55,414 nucleotides of DNA, from NCBI RefSeq assembly GCF_900116295.1, contig NZ_FPAF01000019.1, positions 1 to 55,414 on the forward strand, in the 5' to 3' direction. Every line of letters begins with the position of its first letter. Position 1 is the first letter of the stretch. The notes beneath the pieces are model-generated. The model did not search any database, was not told the DNA's origin, and was given only the letters and a program-made list of their open reading frames with translations. Below, piece by piece: positions 7,983 through 17,309 of this stretch. The DNA comes from Bacillus sp. 103mf. Lineage in GTDB: Bacteria; Bacillota; Bacilli; Bacillales; Bacillaceae_G. Position numbers and translations under genes: made by a program.

Positions 7983-8012
7983 CTAATAAATTATTTTAAA
8001 ATAATTTATTAG
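7983..8012. repeat. Perfect 30-bp AT-rich palindrome upstream of yhfW
   Basis: The 15-base arm at 7983-7997 (ctaataaattatttt) is exactly complementary to 7998-8012 with no loop. It lies between the divergent yhfW and desaturase genes. It could be an operator of a dimeric regulator (MarR type often use such AT-rich palindromes) or a cruciform; the sequence alone does not decide. Confidence 0.55.
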
Positions 8013-8231
8013 TCAACTTTCCATATATGGTTTTGGCTGTTCATTTCATTAGCAGAACGCGGAATAAATAAGGTTAAGTATAGTATTGACCATGAAACGT
8101 AGTAATTAGTGAAGGACAGATGAAAGGATAATAGGAAGTTGAAATGTTGGTAAATAAACGTTTTTCCTTTAGTAACATAGAAAGTAATTATAAAAATATA
8201 ACCAACTTTTATTACTAGGTCATAAAATCTA

Positions 8232-8261
8232 TTGACAATATAGAAAACGTACTGATATGAT
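8232..8261 (+). promoter_or_regulatory. Probable promoter of the desaturase gene
   Basis: TTGACA (8232-8237), 18-base spacer, TATGAT (8256-8261). The start codon is 185 bases further on, leaving a long untranslated leader in which I see no known riboswitch. The rest of 8013-8445 holds nothing else recognisable. Confidence 0.6.
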
Positions 8262-8445
8262 TCATCTTGTGGAAAGGTTGATAAAGGGTAAAAAGAGAAA
8301 TGTTTTTCAATGAATAATAATTGTAAGAGTGAGTGAACATAATTTTCTGTGAGAAAGAAAATTTATAATAATAGTATTATCAATCTGGAAACGAAAATCA
8401 ATATGTGCAAAGTGCGTAAGCGCGGCAAGAGAAAGGGGCAAAAGA

Positions 8446-9525
8446 ATGAAGGATCTTCATACGTTTGGATGGTATGCAGCACGCGTATCACCACATTTGC
8501 CAAAAAAGGCATTTAAACCAGTCCCGGCTCGTTTGTTTGGAGGACTAGCCTATTTACTCGTTACAGTAGCGGGGTTTTTGGCAATTGGCTTATTCAATTT
8601 GAATGTGTGGGCTAATCTTGGAATTGCAATCGTTTTAGGATTGTGTTTTGCATCTATGGGATTTCTTGGCCATGAAATTTTACATGGCACAGTAGTAAGA
8701 AAAGCTTGGCTAAGAGATTTTCTTGGAGCAATTGCGTTCATGCCATTATCAACTGGACCGAAATTGTGGAGAAAGTGGCATAATTTAACTCACCATGTGC
8801 ACACACAACATGAGGAGCATGATCCAGATGCGTGGCCAACGATGGATAAGTTTAAGAAAAGCAAATTTTTACGTTGGGTATATCGCCTACCATTACATGT
8901 TCGTTCTTTCTTCAGCTTTTTGTCGTTAACAATTCAATTTACAATGCATTCGTCTCGTATGTTTTTCCTTTTTATCAAGGAATTTAAACCGCAGAATCAA
9001 AAATCTGTGTGGTTCCAGCTTCTTTTGCCATGGACAGTATGGATTAGTTTATTGTTTATTATGGGTCCTGCAAAATGGTTTTTTGCTTATGTTATTCCAT
9101 TATTAATTGCAAACTTCATTGTAATGGCATATATTGCAACAAATCATCGTTTGAACCCGATTGTTCCTGTAAACGATCCACTTGCAAACTGTTTATCGGT
9201 AACAGTGCCGCGCTGGGTAGATGTATTACATTTTAACTTCTCATATCATACAGAACATCACTTGTTCCCAGGTATGAGTTCGAAATACTATCCGTTAGTA
9301 AAAGAGAAAATTAAAGAAATGTGGCCAGAGCGCTATCATGAAATGCCAATGGGGAAAGCGTTAGCTGCCCTTTGGAATACACCGCGTGTATATTATCAAG
9401 GTAGCGAGTTAATTGATCCGCATAAAGCGCATTTATACGGCTCTTTAGGAAATGGACTAGATCCTGCGAATATTGAATATCGCCAGGAAAATATAAAAGA
9501 ATCAAAAGTTGTGAAAAACGGCTAA
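8446..9525 (+). CDS. Membrane acyl-lipid fatty acid desaturase
   Basis: The 359-residue protein has four or more membrane segments and the three histidine boxes of membrane desaturases: HEILH (residues 76-80), HNLTHH (112-117) and HTEHH (268-272). These bind the di-iron centre. Such enzymes introduce a cis double bond into acyl chains of membrane lipids using ferredoxin or flavodoxin as donor. B. cereus is known to have two such desaturases; the position of the double bond cannot be inferred here. The ATG follows aaagggg. The long leader suggests regulated expression, perhaps by cold, but no DesR site was identified. Confidence 0.88.
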   Translation: MKDLHTFGWYAARVSPHLPKKAFKPVPARLFGGLAYLLVTVAGFLAIGLFNLNVWANLGIAIVLGLCFASMGFLGHEILHGTVVRKAWLRDFLGAIAFMPLSTGPKLWRKWHNLTHHVHTQHEEHDPDAWPTMDKFKKSKFLRWVYRLPLHVRSFFSFLSLTIQFTMHSSRMFFLFIKEFKPQNQKSVWFQLLLPWTVWISLLFIMGPAKWFFAYVIPLLIANFIVMAYIATNHRLNPIVPVNDPLANCLSVTVPRWVDVLHFNFSYHTEHHLFPGMSSKYYPLVKEKIKEMWPERYHEMPMGKALAALWNTPRVYYQGSELIDPHKAHLYGSLGNGLDPANIEYRQENIKESKVVKNG

Positions 9526-9526
9526 A

Positions 9527-9715
9527 ACATAAGTTGAAAAAATGATATAAAAACCCTTTTGTTTTTAGGGGAGGACGAGAGCACCTGGCCGTGTATAGAA
9601 GCGGTCAGGGCTTTTTTCTGCCACGTGCGATGTTTAAAACAAAGAAAGCAAGTAGCGATCATGTTTTATTTTGCATAGTAACGATACATAATATAGAACC
9701 TTCATATTTTTTATA
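9527..9715 (+). repeat. Element B copy, forward, degenerate ends
   Basis: Contains the conserved core ACGAGAGCACCTGGCCGTG, GGTCAGGGC with T-run, CTGCCACGTGCGATGTTTAAA and GCATAGTAACGA. It begins right after the desaturase stop codon and may serve as its terminator through the CTGGCC / GGTCAG hairpin. Confidence 0.75.
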
Positions 9716-9735
9716 GAATGATATTTCAACAAAGT

Positions 9736-9772
9736 GAAAGCACGAACTCGTGGAGAGTTCGTGCTTTTTACA
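9736..9772. terminator. Bidirectional terminator
   Basis: 13-bp perfect stem (9737-9749 with 9755-9767) and 5-base loop, with A/T tracts on both sides; it ends at the stop codon of the ABC permease gene. Confidence 0.8.
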
Positions 9773-10463
9773 TGGGGATTTCTTCCTGTTTCACAGCTTG
9801 TGTATAATTCGTATTTTTTCGTGCCAATCTTTTTTCAAGAAGATGGACAAAGTACGTGAATAAAAGTACAAGCGCAAGGTAATAGACGCTGACGATCATA
9901 TATGTTTCGAGTTGCTGAAAATTTGCGGCAGCTTCAGAAAGCCCAGTGCCCCACAGCTCTGACATTCCTACATAAGCAACGAGCGAAGAGTCTTTTAAGC
10001 CGATAATGAACTGATTACCAAGCGGCGGAATAGATAAACGAAACGCTTGAGGTAAAATAATACGCCGCATTGCTAATGGATATGACATTCCTAAGGAGCG
10101 AGCTGCTTCAAGTTGACCGCGGTCTACAGACTGAATAGACCCTCTAAAAATTTCTGTAATATAAGCACCGTTATGAATAGCGAGAGCAATTGCCCCCGCC
10201 CAGAATGGGGATAATACAATAATAGATGTAATTCCAAAATAGAGGATCATAATTTGTACAACTAATGGTATCCCACGAATAATGGCAATGTATACATGTG
10301 CAATTCCATTTAAGAGTTTACTATTTGAAATACGAAAAAAAGCAAACAACAATCCAATTATGGACCCAAGTAATAGGGATGTTATTGTTAATTGTAATGT
10401 AATGACAATTGCTTTTAGGAACGTTGGATATGTAGATATGAAAATATCAATCACGGTTATCAC
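9768..10463 (-). CDS. Polar amino-acid ABC transporter permease
   Basis: The 231-residue protein has about five membrane helices and the permease signature of the His/Glu/Gln/Arg family (AGAIALAIHNGAYITEI and the EAA loop EAARSLGMSYPLAMRRIILPQA, about residues 95-140). It is the third gene of a three-gene operon read leftward (ATPase, binding protein, permease). A single permease gene implies a homodimer. The neighbouring argR and arc genes make arginine or a related amino acid the likely substrate; this is inferred from context. Confidence 0.88.
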   Translation of the reverse strand: MITVIDIFISTYPTFLKAIVITLQLTITSLLLGSIIGLLFAFFRISNSKLLNGIAHVYIAIIRGIPLVVQIMILYFGITSIIVLSPFWAGAIALAIHNGAYITEIFRGSIQSVDRGQLEAARSLGMSYPLAMRRIILPQAFRLSIPPLGNQFIIGLKDSSLVAYVGMSELWGTGLSEAAANFQQLETYMIVSVYYLALVLLFTYFVHLLEKRLARKNTNYTQAVKQEEIPM

Positions 10464-10540
10464 CTCTATATCTCAGTTTATTTTCGTGTGATTCCGATGC
10501 CCCGTCAAAAGGTGCGGGGCATGATCTATGTGTAAAAAAT

Positions 10541-11326
10541 CTATTTTCCTTTTTCACCTAGAATGTTACGACCGAACCACTTTTTACTGATTTTTTCATA
10601 TGTGCCATCTTGAATGATTTCATCTAGAGCTTTATTTAATTTCTGTAGTAGTTCTTTGTCGTCTTTACGAACAGCAATGGCCATTTCATCAAGAGATAAT
10701 AGCTTTCCGGCGTCTTTTATATTTGCTTTTCCTTCTTTCATTATGCGAAGACCTACCATTTGATCTGTTACAACAGCATCAATTCGTCCTGGTTCTAAGT
10801 CCATAAGGGCGGTAATATCACTATCGTATTCGGTAATTTGGTCTGTTTGTTTAGCAATAAGTGTTTTGAATGTACTTGCTTTCACAACACCTACTTTTTT
10901 TCCTTTTAGATCTTCAGCGGAGGATATGGAGGTGTTCGTTTTTGTAACGAAAATTTGTGCCCCGGAACGATAATATGGGTTCGTAAAGTTAACTGCTTTT
11001 AGACGGTCTTCTGTGATGGCCATACTTCCTAAAATCACATCATATTTTTTAGCTTGCAATCCTTGGATTAATGTTTCCCAAGGATTTGTCACAGGGACAG
11101 CTTTCATATTCATTTTCTTAGCAAGAGCTTCACCAATTTCGACGTCAAAGCCGGCAAGTTTATTATTTTCTTTATAGCTAAACGGTTTATACACACCGCT
11201 CATTGCATAGCGAAATTCTTTCTTTCCTTCGGTTGATGAAGTACTACTTTCTTTACTGCAAGCACCTAATAATAAAGAAGCACATAATGTAATCGCTGCT
11301 ATCGCTTTAAACATATTTCGTTTCAT
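10541..11326 (-). CDS. Amino-acid ABC transporter substrate-binding lipoprotein
   Basis: The 261-residue protein has a lipoprotein signal peptide with lipobox LLLGAC (Cys at about residue 23). The SBP_bac_3 fold follows, with typical segments FSYKENNKLAGFDVEIGEA, PWETLIQGLQAKKYDVI and GRIDAVVTD. It would be anchored on the outer face of the membrane and deliver substrate to the permease encoded at 9768-10463. The ribosome binding site is GGAGGTGC before ATG 11326. A hairpin of gccccg / cggggc type lies in the gap after its stop codon (about 10500-10520). Confidence 0.88.
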   Translation of the reverse strand: MKRNMFKAIAAITLCASLLLGACSKESSTSSTEGKKEFRYAMSGVYKPFSYKENNKLAGFDVEIGEALAKKMNMKAVPVTNPWETLIQGLQAKKYDVILGSMAITEDRLKAVNFTNPYYRSGAQIFVTKTNTSISSAEDLKGKKVGVVKASTFKTLIAKQTDQITEYDSDITALMDLEPGRIDAVVTDQMVGLRIMKEGKANIKDAGKLLSLDEMAIAVRKDDKELLQKLNKALDEIIQDGTYEKISKKWFGRNILGEKGK

Positions 11327-11343
11327 AAAAGCACCTCCAATTT

Positions 11344-12066
11344 TTATAAAATATTTCGTAAAAATTGCTTTGCGCGCTGATTTGATGGAGCCGTGAAAAA
11401 TTGTTCTGGGGGTGCATCCTCTACGATTTGTCCGTCATCCATAAAAATAATGCGGTCAGCTACCTCACGGGCAAATCCCATTTCATGTGTGACGATAATC
11501 ATTGTCATACCTTCTTTTGCGAGATCTTTCATAACTTGTAGCACTTCTCCGACGAGCTCAGGATCGAGAGCTGAGGTAGGTTCGTCAAATAACATAATTG
11601 TTGGGTTCATTGCGAGTGCTCTTGCAATAGCAATTCTCTGTTTTTGACCACCTGATAAAAGATCGGGTGTTACGTTCGCTTTATCTTGTAATCCGACTTT
11701 TTCTAGTAATTCGTAGGCAATGCTTGTTGCCTTTGTTTTATCTAACTTTTTGACGTGAATAGGAGCTTCTATGATGTTTTCTAGTGAGGTCATATGAGGA
11801 AATAAATTGAAATGTTGAAAAACCATACCGACATTTTCGCGGACGTTGTTTAAATTTGTATGTTTCGGATGAATTTGTTCTCCCTGTATCGAAATTTCTC
11901 CATTATCATACACTTCTAGGAAGTTTAAACAACGCAGTAATGTACTTTTCCCTGAACCGCTTGCACCGATTAAGACAACAACTTCTTTTTCTTGTACGTG
12001 TAAATTGACGTTTTTTAACACGTTTAAAGACCCAAAGGATTTTGTAAGGTTTTGAACTTGTATCAT
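11344..12066 (-). CDS. Amino-acid ABC transporter ATP-binding protein
   Basis: The 240-residue ATPase shows Walker [10 protein letters not shown] (about residues 33-41), the Q-loop [12 protein letters not shown], signature LSGGQKQR, Walker B IMLFDEP and the H-loop VTHEM. This set is characteristic of the GlnQ/HisP class. It is the first gene of the leftward operon, with the binding protein gene 17 bases downstream. The ATG at 12066 follows GGAGGGG. Confidence 0.92.
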   Translation of the reverse strand: MIQVQNLTKSFGSLNVLKNVNLHVQEKEVVVLIGASGSGKSTLLRCLNFLEVYDNGEISIQGEQIHPKHTNLNNVRENVGMVFQHFNLFPHMTSLENIIEAPIHVKKLDKTKATSIAYELLEKVGLQDKANVTPDLLSGGQKQRIAIARALAMNPTIMLFDEPTSALDPELVGEVLQVMKDLAKEGMTMIIVTHEMGFAREVADRIIFMDDGQIVEDAPPEQFFTAPSNQRAKQFLRNIL

Positions 12067-12091
12067 GCATCCCCCTCCAAAGAAATGTAGA

Positions 12092-12108
12092 TGTATAAAA
12101 ATAACTTA
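12092..12108. promoter_or_regulatory. Possible ArgR (ARG) box between the ABC operon and argR
   Basis: tgtataaaaataactta resembles the Bacillus ARG box consensus (CATGAATAAAAATKCAAK) and lies just upstream of the ABC ATPase gene. The neighbourhood is AT-rich, so the match is only suggestive. Confidence 0.3.
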
Positions 12109-12317
12109 TTTTTGTTAATTAGTCATAAATCGTCAAATTCCTTTATTTTTGTTAAAAATTTTAAGGGAATATAGATTGTTGTATATAAATAGAAAACAGG
12201 AAAAATTGTTATAAAAAGTAGAGATATGAACGTTTCCGCAACATTTGTCGTTGTCTCTTTCAGAAGAAAATTATAGCAAGATATAATAAAGCTATAATAT
12301 TAGAGGGAGTGTCTTTC

Positions 12318-12767
12318 ATGAAAAAAGAGAAAAGACAACAACTAATTAAACAATTGGTGAGAGAGAATGAAATAGATACACAAGAAAAATTGGTAGAGTT
12401 GTTAGAGGAACGTGATGTATTGGTCACACAAGCAACGGTTTCTCGAGATATTCATGAATTAAATTTAGTAAAGGGAGCTTCTTCAAAAGGAGTAGCAATA
12501 TATAAGGTTTTTACAGAAGAGAACCAGCGAGCAGATATACAGCTAAAGAAAAAAATAAGAGAAGTAGTTGAAAAAATCGATTATGTAGAACAACTGATTA
12601 TTATTAAAACTTTGCCTGGGAATGCCCATGTTATCGGTGCTTTATTAGATTCTTTAGACTGGAAAGAAAAAATAGGATGTATATGTGGGAATGATACATG
12701 TCTTGTAATTGCGGGGTCAAAAGTAGATAGGGAGATTATAAAAGATAGATTGGGGTTGATTATGTAA
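12318..12767 (+). CDS. argR: Arginine repressor ArgR/AhrC family
   Basis: The 149-residue protein has the N-terminal winged helix with the SR recognition motif (QATVSRDIHELNLV, about residues 38-51). The C-terminal hexamerisation and arginine-binding domain reads PGNAHVIGALLDSLDWKE then GCICGNDTCLVI, where the family norm is GTIAGDDT; the substitutions are conservative. The ATG at 12318 is chosen over GTG at 12309 because GAGGGAG lies at correct distance only from the ATG. It is divergent from the ABC importer and upstream of the arc genes, so it probably regulates both. The last codon and stop overlap the end of an element B copy. Confidence 0.88.
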   Translation: MKKEKRQQLIKQLVRENEIDTQEKLVELLEERDVLVTQATVSRDIHELNLVKGASSKGVAIYKVFTEENQRADIQLKKKIREVVEKIDYVEQLIIIKTLPGNAHVIGALLDSLDWKEKIGCICGNDTCLVIAGSKVDREIIKDRLGLIM

Positions 12768-12957
12768 ATCCAAATTGAAAAAATGACAAAAACTCATTCT
12801 TTTTAGGTGGGTGAGAGTATCTGGCCATGCATAGAAGCGGTCAGGGCCTTTTTCTGCCACACGCGAAGTAAAAACAAAGGGAGAAAGAAAGTAGCAGGCT
12901 CCTTTTTTTCTACATAGCAGCAATCTATATGTCGAAAAATCAAAATGGATTCATATA
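12761..12957 (+). repeat. Element B copy, forward, overlapping the argR stop codon
   Basis: The left terminal repeat tatgtaaatccaaattg starts at 12761, so the final ATG TAA of argR lies within it. The core CTGGCC / GGTCAGGGCC hairpin, CTGCCACACGCGAAG and the right end ATGGATTCATATA (to 12957) are present. Confidence 0.8.
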
Positions 12958-12961
12958 GCTT

Positions 12962-13012
12962 TGTATAGAAGCGACTTGTATGTTAAAACATCAAAATATA
13001 TTTATACATATA
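12962..13012 (+). repeat. Element B right-end fragment
   Basis: tatagaagcgacttgtatg followed by aaaacatcaaaatatatttata repeats the 3' part of element B directly after the copy at 12761-12957. Confidence 0.5.
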
Positions 13013-13017
13013 AATGA

Positions 13018-13056
13018 GAAGGCTGTTTCTAATGAAAATTAGAACAGTCTTTTTTA
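13018..13056 (+). terminator. Hairpin with T-run between repeat copies
   Basis: Stem aaggctgtttctaat / attagaacagtctttt with loop gaaa and a run of T. It may terminate argR transcripts that pass the first element B. Confidence 0.65.
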
Positions 13057-13059
13057 ATT

Positions 13060-13177
13060 TATATATACAAGTTAAAAAAATGACATAAAACCTCCCTTTC
13101 TTTTTAGGCGGGACGAGAGCATCTGGCTGCGCATAGAAGCAACTTATATGTCGAAAAATTAAAATGGATTTATACAT
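13060..13177 (+). repeat. Element B copy, forward, with internal deletion
   Basis: Both ends are intact (tatatatacaagtt... and ATGGATTTATACATA). About 80 internal bases are missing: the sequence jumps from GCATAGAAGC straight to AACTTATATG. The join fits recombination between GCATAGAAGC and GCATAGCAGC, which lie that far apart in complete copies. Confidence 0.7.
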
Positions 13178-13406
13178 AAGGCTTAATCAATCATCAGAAG
13201 GAGTGTCTTTATCTTCATTAATCGGAATGGATCTGATAAAACGTCTTTGTTTTTACTAAACTTTATGCTAATACGATATAAAAAATTTTAACCTTAAATA
13301 GGAGGCAATTATACAGCTAATATGCGTGATATTTTACCTAGTTAGTTAATTATGAGATGAAATATCTTATAAAAATACAATTACATATGATTTTTAAAAA
13401 ATAATT

Positions 13407-13423
13407 TGTGAAATATTTAACTT
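13407..13423. promoter_or_regulatory. Candidate ArcR (Crp/Fnr-type) site upstream of arcA
   Basis: TGTGAAATATTTAACTT closely resembles the Crp/Fnr-type ArcR site known from B. licheniformis arc genes (TGTGAAATATATCACGT). It lies about 60 bases upstream of the likely start point, with a weak -35 and a TATTAT -10 at 13466-13471, as expected for an activated promoter. A second half-site, tttcacaaatt, lies at 13438-13448. Confidence 0.55.
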
Positions 13424-13428
13424 AGTAT

Positions 13429-13442
13429 TGTTAGCGTTTTCA
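13429..13442. promoter_or_regulatory. Candidate CcpA (cre) site upstream of arcA
   Basis: TGTTAGCGTTTTCA fits TGWAANCGNTNWCA with one mismatch and lies between the ArcR-like site and the -10 region, predicting catabolite repression of the arginine deiminase genes. Confidence 0.6.
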
Positions 13443-13513
13443 CAAATTGGTATGTGCATTCTGTTTATTATGTACTTGTAGACATCAAATGAATTTAAAA
13501 GGGGGTACAACAA

Positions 13514-14746
13514 ATGAAACATCCGATACATGTTACTTCAGAAATTGGAGAATTAGAAACGGTTCTACTAAAACGTCCTGGTAAAGAGGTGGAAAACTTA
13601 ACGCCAGATTATTTGCAACAATTATTATTTGACGATATCCCATATTTACCAATTATTCAAAAAGAACATGATTATTTTGCGCAAACATTACGCAATCGGG
13701 GTGTTGAAGTTCTTTATTTAGAAACACTAGCAGCTGAGGCGTTAGTTGATAAAAAACTTCGTGAAGAATTTGTTGATCGTATTTTAAAAGAAGGACAGGC
13801 TGACGTAAATGGTGCATATCAGAATTTAAAAGAATATTTACTTTCCTTTTCAAATGAAGAAATGGTTCAGAAAATTATGGGGGGCGTACGTAAAAATGAA
13901 ATTGAAACTAGTAAAAAAACCCACCTGTATGAATTAATGGAAGATCATTATCCATTTTATTTAGATCCAATGCCAAATTTATATTTTACACGTGACCCAG
14001 CAGCTAGTATAGGCGGCGGTTTAACAATTAACAAAATGAGAGAACCAGCACGGAGACGTGAATCATTGTTTATGGAATATATCATTAAACATCATCCACG
14101 CTTTGCGAGTCACAATGTACCAGTTTGGTTAGATCGTGACTATGATTTTCCAATTGAAGGCGGCGATGAGCTTATCTTAAATGAAGAAACAATTGCGATT
14201 GGCGTATCAGCTAGATCATCGGCTAAAGCGATTGAACGATTAGCAAAAAATTTATTTAGTCGTCAAAATAAAATTAAGAAAGTACTAGCAATAGAGATTC
14301 CAAAATGTCGTGCATTTATGCATTTAGATACAGTATTTACAATGGTTGATTATGATAAATTTACAATTCATCCAGCTATTCAAGATCCAAAAGGAAATAT
14401 GAATATTTATATTTTGGAAAAAGGAGAGAGTGAAGAAGTTCTCAAAATCACACATCGTACTTCTTTAACTGAGGCTTTAAAAGAAGTGTTAGGTTTGAGC
14501 GAATTGGTTCTTATTCCTTGCGGAGGAGGAGATGCGATTGCTTCTGCTCGTGAACAATGGAACGATGGATCTAATACATTAGCAATTGCACCGGGAGTAG
14601 TTGTTACATATGATCGCAACTATGTATCCAATGCTTTATTACGAGAGTATGGTATAGAGGTTGTGGAGGTATTAAGTTCGGAATTGTCTCGCGGTCGTGG
14701 GGGTCCACGTTGCATGAGTATGCCAATTGTTCGAAAAGATATCTAA
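13514..14746 (+). CDS. arcA: Arginine deiminase
   Basis: The 410-residue enzyme hydrolyses L-arginine to citrulline and ammonia in the cytoplasm, the first step of the arginine deiminase route. Family landmarks are the N-terminal [20 protein letters not shown], the substrate loop [12 protein letters not shown], the catalytic His region [10 protein letters not shown] and the nucleophile Cys400 in RCMSMP. Length is typical. The ATG follows aaaagggg. It is the first gene of arcA-arcB-arcD-arcC-arcR, and its upstream region carries ArcR-like and cre sites. Confidence 0.97.
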   Translation: MKHPIHVTSEIGELETVLLKRPGKEVENLTPDYLQQLLFDDIPYLPIIQKEHDYFAQTLRNRGVEVLYLETLAAEALVDKKLREEFVDRILKEGQADVNGAYQNLKEYLLSFSNEEMVQKIMGGVRKNEIETSKKTHLYELMEDHYPFYLDPMPNLYFTRDPAASIGGGLTINKMREPARRRESLFMEYIIKHHPRFASHNVPVWLDRDYDFPIEGGDELILNEETIAIGVSARSSAKAIERLAKNLFSRQNKIKKVLAIEIPKCRAFMHLDTVFTMVDYDKFTIHPAIQDPKGNMNIYILEKGESEEVLKITHRTSLTEALKEVLGLSELVLIPCGGGDAIASAREQWNDGSNTLAIAPGVVVTYDRNYVSNALLREYGIEVVEVLSSELSRGRGGPRCMSMPIVRKDI

Positions 14747-14773
14747 GCTAAATACAAGAGAAAGTAGGGACGA

Positions 14774-15775
14774 ATGATGATGATGACAAAACCAAACTTA
14801 AAAGGAAGAAGTTTTCTTGCTGAAAAAGATTTTACAGAGGAAGAATTATTATATCTTATTGATTTATCGGCAGAGCTAAAAGAGAAAAAGAAAAACGGTA
14901 TCCCGCATCATTATTTAGAAGGTAAAAATGTTGCCCTTTTATTTGAAAAAACTTCAACTCGTACCCGTTGTGCATTTACAGTGGCTTGTACGGATTTAGG
15001 GGCAAATCCTGAATACCTAGGTAAAAATGATATTCAGCTTGGGAAGAAAGAATCTGTTGAAGATACAGCAAAAGTTTTAGGACGTATGTTTGACGGTATT
15101 GAATTCCGCGGATTTTCACATGCAACAGTAGAATCTCTAGCAAATAATTCAGGTGTACCAGTATGGAACGGCTTAACAGACATGTGGCATCCAACACAAA
15201 CACTTGCAGATTTGTTAACAATAAAAGAGCATATTGGAAAATTAAAGGATGTTAAGCTCGTCTATGTTGGAGATGGACGTAACAATGTAGCGAATAGCTT
15301 GTTAGTTGGCGGCTCTATTGTAGGAATGGAAGTACGCATTTGTACCCCAGAATCATTATTTCCAGCACAGGAAGTCATTGATACCGCTAAGAAATACAGT
15401 GATCGGGTAATGGTAACGAGCAATGTGGAAGAAGCTGTTGCAGGTGCCGATGTTATCTATACAGATGTATGGGTATCTATGGGTGAAGAAGATAAATTTG
15501 CTGAACGTATTGAACTTCTTACTCCATATCAAGTAAATATGAAAATGATTGAAAAGACTGGAAATGAAAACATGATTTTCTTACATTGTTTACCTGCATT
15601 TCATGATGTAGAAACATTGTACGGAGAGGAAATATATGAGAAATATGGCATAAAAGAAATGGAGGTAAGCGATGAAGTATTCCGCAGTAAGCATTCAAAA
15701 GTATTTGATCAAGCAGAAAATAGAATGCATACAATTAAAGCGGTTATGGCAGCTACTTTAGGAAATATGGAATAA
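14774..15775 (+). CDS. arcB: Ornithine carbamoyltransferase (catabolic)
   Basis: The 333-residue enzyme converts citrulline and phosphate to ornithine and carbamoyl phosphate. It shows the carbamoyl-phosphate motif STRTRCAF (about residues 57-64), HPTQTLADL and the ornithine-site loop HCLPAF. The gene opens with four consecutive ATG/ATG-ACA codons after gtaggga; spacing favours the second or third ATG (14777 or 14780) over 14774, so the N-terminus is uncertain by one or two Met. It lies 27 bases after arcA. A stem-loop overlaps the stop codon. Confidence 0.97.
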   Translation: MMMMTKPNLKGRSFLAEKDFTEEELLYLIDLSAELKEKKKNGIPHHYLEGKNVALLFEKTSTRTRCAFTVACTDLGANPEYLGKNDIQLGKKESVEDTAKVLGRMFDGIEFRGFSHATVESLANNSGVPVWNGLTDMWHPTQTLADLLTIKEHIGKLKDVKLVYVGDGRNNVANSLLVGGSIVGMEVRICTPESLFPAQEVIDTAKKYSDRVMVTSNVEEAVAGADVIYTDVWVSMGEEDKFAERIELLTPYQVNMKMIEKTGNENMIFLHCLPAFHDVETLYGEEIYEKYGIKEMEVSDEVFRSKHSKVFDQAENRMHTIKAVMAATLGNME

Positions 15776-15802
15776 AGAAGGAGGAGATTCCTCCTTCTTT
15801 AT
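15772..15802 (+). terminator. Stem-loop between arcB and arcD
   Basis: 14-bp perfect stem (15772-15785 with 15789-15802) with a 3-base loop, overlapping the arcB stop codon. There is no proper T-run after it, so it may be a partial terminator or an mRNA processing and stability element that lowers arcDC relative to arcAB. Confidence 0.7.
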
Positions 15803-15830
15803 CCCTCTACTGATAGAAGTTTCACTTTAT
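15798..15830 (+). repeat. bcr1 remnant between arcB and arcD
   Basis: A 33-bp piece bounded by TTTAT at both ends: TTTATCCC at the left and GATAGAAGTTTCACTTTAT at the right. This is the two ends of bcr1 with the middle deleted. Confidence 0.6.
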
Positions 15831-15859
15831 TCCTATCTGATAAAAGAGAGGTGAGTGTA

Positions 15860-17275
15860 ATGGGTGAAGAAAAGAAATTAGGACTGTTTACTTTGATCGC
15901 CCTTGTTGTAGGCTCTATGATCGGAGGCGGAGCATTTAACTTAGCAAGTGATATGGCAAAGGGTGCAGGCGCAGGAGCAATTATTATTGGTTGGATTATA
16001 ACAGGTATCGGAATGGTTTCACTTGGATTGGCGTTTCAAAACTTAACAGTGAAAAGACCCGATTTAGATGGTGGAATTTTTAGTTATGCAAAAGCTGGAT
16101 TTGGTAATTTTATGGGGTTCAATAGTGCCTGGGGATATTGGTTATCCGCTTGGCTCGGAAATGTAGCTTACGGTACATTATTATTTGCTTCAATAGGTTA
16201 TTTTTTCCCAGTTTTTGAAGGTGGACAAAATGTAGCATCGATTATTGGAGCGAGTATATTACTGTGGTGTGTTCATATGTTGATTTTACGCGGTGTACAA
16301 TCAGCAGCACTTGTGAATTTAGTAACAACAATTGCAAAGTTAGTACCTGTCTTTGTATTTATTGTTGTAGGGATATTTGCTTTTCATATTGATGTTTTCT
16401 TAGATGGATTTTGGGGACAAGGTGCTACTTTTTCGTGGGCGGATGTAGGAAGTCAAGTTAAAAGTACAATGCTTGTCACACTTTGGGTATTTATTGGGGT
16501 AGAAGGAGCTGTAGTCTTATCGAGTCGTGCAAAAAGTCGAAGTGATGTTGGGAAGGCAACTGTTATTGGATTAATAGGAACTCTCATTATTTACATTCTC
16601 CTGACACTATTATCATTAGGGATTATGAAGCAGGCTGATGTTGCAAATTTAAAAAGTCCAGCAATGGCATATTTATTTGAAAGCGTTGTCGGAAAATGGG
16701 GAGCTATCTTTATTAATTTAGGTTTAATTATTTCTGTATTAGGTGCTTGGTTAGGGTGGACGTTACTAGCATCTGAAATTCCTTACTTGGCTGCGAAAGA
16801 CGGTGTATTTCCAAAATGGTTTGCGAAGGAAAATAAAAATAAAGCGCCTGTTAATTCATTATGGTTAACAAATGGTCTGATTCAAATTTTCTTGTTAACA
16901 TTTGTTGTTTCAGATCAAGCTTATCATTTTGCATTTTCACTCGCTTCTTCGGCAATTTTAGTTCCGTATGCTTTTTCAGCTTTTTATCAATTTAAGTATA
17001 GTTTGCAGTCTCAAGAGAAAGATCGCACAAAAAATATTGTCATTGGTTTAGTCGCGAGTATGTATGGGGTTTGGTTAATTTATGCAGCTGGTTTAGATTA
17101 TTTATTGCTGACTATGACACTATATGCACCAGGAATTTTTATCTTTTACAAAGTTCAAAAGCAAACAAATTCAAAACAAATCTTTACTCGTGTCGAGCTT
17201 ATATCCTCAATAGTCATTGGAGCTTTGGCACTGGTTGCAATGTATCAATTGGCTACAGGTGGTATTACTCTTTAA
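15860..17275 (+). CDS. arcD: Arginine/ornithine antiporter
   Basis: The 471-residue membrane protein has about 12 hydrophobic segments and the APC-superfamily start [23 protein letters not shown]. It belongs to the basic amino acid antiporter group (ArcD, LysI). It would exchange external arginine for internal ornithine without energy cost. The ATG at 15860 is chosen over the GTG at 15851 because AGAGGTG is 7 bases before the ATG. Its place between arcB and arcC supports the role. Confidence 0.92.
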   Translation: MGEEKKLGLFTLIALVVGSMIGGGAFNLASDMAKGAGAGAIIIGWIITGIGMVSLGLAFQNLTVKRPDLDGGIFSYAKAGFGNFMGFNSAWGYWLSAWLGNVAYGTLLFASIGYFFPVFEGGQNVASIIGASILLWCVHMLILRGVQSAALVNLVTTIAKLVPVFVFIVVGIFAFHIDVFLDGFWGQGATFSWADVGSQVKSTMLVTLWVFIGVEGAVVLSSRAKSRSDVGKATVIGLIGTLIIYILLTLLSLGIMKQADVANLKSPAMAYLFESVVGKWGAIFINLGLIISVLGAWLGWTLLASEIPYLAAKDGVFPKWFAKENKNKAPVNSLWLTNGLIQIFLLTFVVSDQAYHFAFSLASSAILVPYAFSAFYQFKYSLQSQEKDRTKNIVIGLVASMYGVWLIYAAGLDYLLLTMTLYAPGIFIFYKVQKQTNSKQIFTRVELISSIVIGALALVAMYQLATGGITL

Positions 17276-17309
17276 AAACTCTTTTGAAAAGAAATGGGAG
17301 GGTTACAAG

